Shown: in pieces, positions 63,414 through 64,000 of the stretch
Layout of the letters: each line of letters begins with the position of its first letter
Numbering within the stretch: the stretch's first letter is position 1
DNA from: Cohnella abietis
GTDB taxonomy: Bacteria > Bacillota > Bacilli > Paenibacillales > Paenibacillaceae
Length of the DNA stretch: 64,000 bases
NCBI RefSeq assembly: GCF_004295585.1
Contig: NZ_AP019400.1
Coordinates: forward strand, 1,207,501 to 1,271,500
Direction of reading: 5' to 3'
Made by a program: the position numbers and the translations under genes
Notes under the pieces: generated by a model
What the model saw: the letters and a program-made list of their open reading frames with translations, nothing else
The model's database searches: none
What the model was told of the DNA's origin: nothing

Positions 63414-64000
63414 ATGCATAAAATCATGAGCGACCGAAGAACGATTTTCTTTCTTATTGCACCGGGAATGCTTCTGTTTGCAATGATGATTTTTATTCCT
63501 ATATTGGTCAGCTTCTACTATAGTTTGACGAACTGGGATGGAGTCGGCGGATATGAATTTATCGGCTTCGGTAATTACAAAGAAATATTCAGTCACGACT
63601 CTGTTTTTGGCTATTCTCTGTTAAACTCTGTATTGCTCGGCCTTGGCCTCGTCCTTATTCAGCATCCATTCTCCATTATTATTGCGATGTTAATTCAGTA
63701 TTGCGGCCGCTGGGAGAAGTTCCTTCAGGTATGTATTTTTATTCCGGCTATTATTTCGACCTTCGTAACGACAAAGCTATGGTCGAGTATTTTCGATACT
63801 CAATTTGGATTACTCAATCAGGTGCTCGATATTCTGCGGCTTTCCGATTGGAAGCAGGATTGGCTGGGTGACTCCACCTGGGCCATTATTTGTATTATCT
63901 TTGTATGTATGTGGCAAGGCTTCGGCTATGCATTCCTGTTGTATTATGCGGGAATCAAGGGTGTGCCTAAGGATTTGTATGAGGCAGCTATGCTGGATGG
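63414..64000 (+). CDS. CUT1 sugar ABC transporter permease (MalF-like), cut by the window end
   Basis: At least 195 residues are present, with the start at ATG 63414 (63405, 63408 and 63426 are in-frame alternatives). Helix 1 (FFLIAPGMLLFAMMIFIPILVSFYYSL) and further helices follow. The EAA loop begins at the window end (GVPKDLYEAAMLDG). The family and order match the partner permease pattern of CUT1 importers, so a second permease gene should follow beyond 64000. Confidence 0.88.
   Translation, partial: MHKIMSDRRTIFFLIAPGMLLFAMMIFIPILVSFYYSLTNWDGVGGYEFIGFGNYKEIFSHDSVFGYSLLNSVLLGLGLVLIQHPFSIIIAMLIQYCGRWEKFLQVCIFIPAIISTFVTTKLWSSIFDTQFGLLNQVLDILRLSDWKQDWLGDSTWAIICIIFVCMWQGFGYAFLLYYAGIKGVPKDLYEAAMLD

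Noticed and set aside
1..64000. Insertion sequences, phage genes, tRNA or rRNA genes, riboswitches
   Set aside because: No transposase, integrase, tRNA cloverleaf, rRNA segment or riboswitch aptamer pattern was recognised when reading both strands.

Overview
The window looks like a carbohydrate-utilisation stretch of a Gram-positive, low-to-mid GC Bacillota chromosome, most probably Paenibacillus or a close relative. The reasons are strong AGGAGG-type ribosome binding sites with ATG, GTG and TTG starts, lipobox solute-binding proteins, several YesM/YesN-type two-component systems with AraC output domains, a three-SLH-domain surface enzyme, many CUT1 sugar ABC permeases and short U-tailed hairpin terminators. 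No tRNA, rRNA, insertion sequence, phage gene or CRISPR array was seen. All family names come from reading the protein sequences, not from a database search.

Layout. (1) 1-341: a 51-bp tandem array. (2) 503-22942: a glycan locus with a GH78-type alpha-L-rhamnosidase, a YesN-type response regulator, an AraC regulator, a GH36 alpha-galactosidase, an unusually long YesM-type kinase, a binding protein with two permeases, a DUF6259-type predicted glycosidase and a 1916-aa S-layer-anchored glycosidase. Three promoters here share one activator-like motif at a fixed distance from the -35 box, which defines a small regulon. (3) 23084-26240: a GH38 alpha-mannosidase. (4) 26519-35398: a tight eight-gene operon that starts with a 24-codon ORF and holds an unrecognised enzyme-like protein, a beta-propeller protein, an FAD oxidoreductase, an SDR, a cytosolic CBM9-like protein, an SMP-30-type lactonase and a creatininase-family hydrolase. 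It looks like an undescribed oxidative sugar or glycoside pathway. (5) 35496-51590: a large import cluster. An eight-gene plus-strand operon (one ATPase, a membrane-anchored binding protein with carbohydrate-binding modules, two permease pairs, an NHL-Yip1 membrane protein and a DUF5696 protein) lies between two minus-strand binding-protein genes, followed by a second 51-bp array. (6) 51755-58131: regulators (AraC, IclR, AraC), a PHP-type lipoprotein, and a ThuA plus Gfo/Idh/MocA pair. (7) 58217-64000: a second two-component system divergent from another binding protein and a permease cut by the window end.

Likely logic. Surface or extracellular glycans are trimmed by the SLH enzyme and captured by lipoprotein or membrane-anchored binding proteins. 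They enter through CUT1 permeases that may all share the single MsmX-like ATPase at 37595. Inside, cytosolic rhamnosidase, galactosidase and mannosidase hydrolyse them, and the oxidoreductases process the sugars. Each transport block sits beside its own sensor or AraC regulator. Substrates are inferred from enzyme families only.
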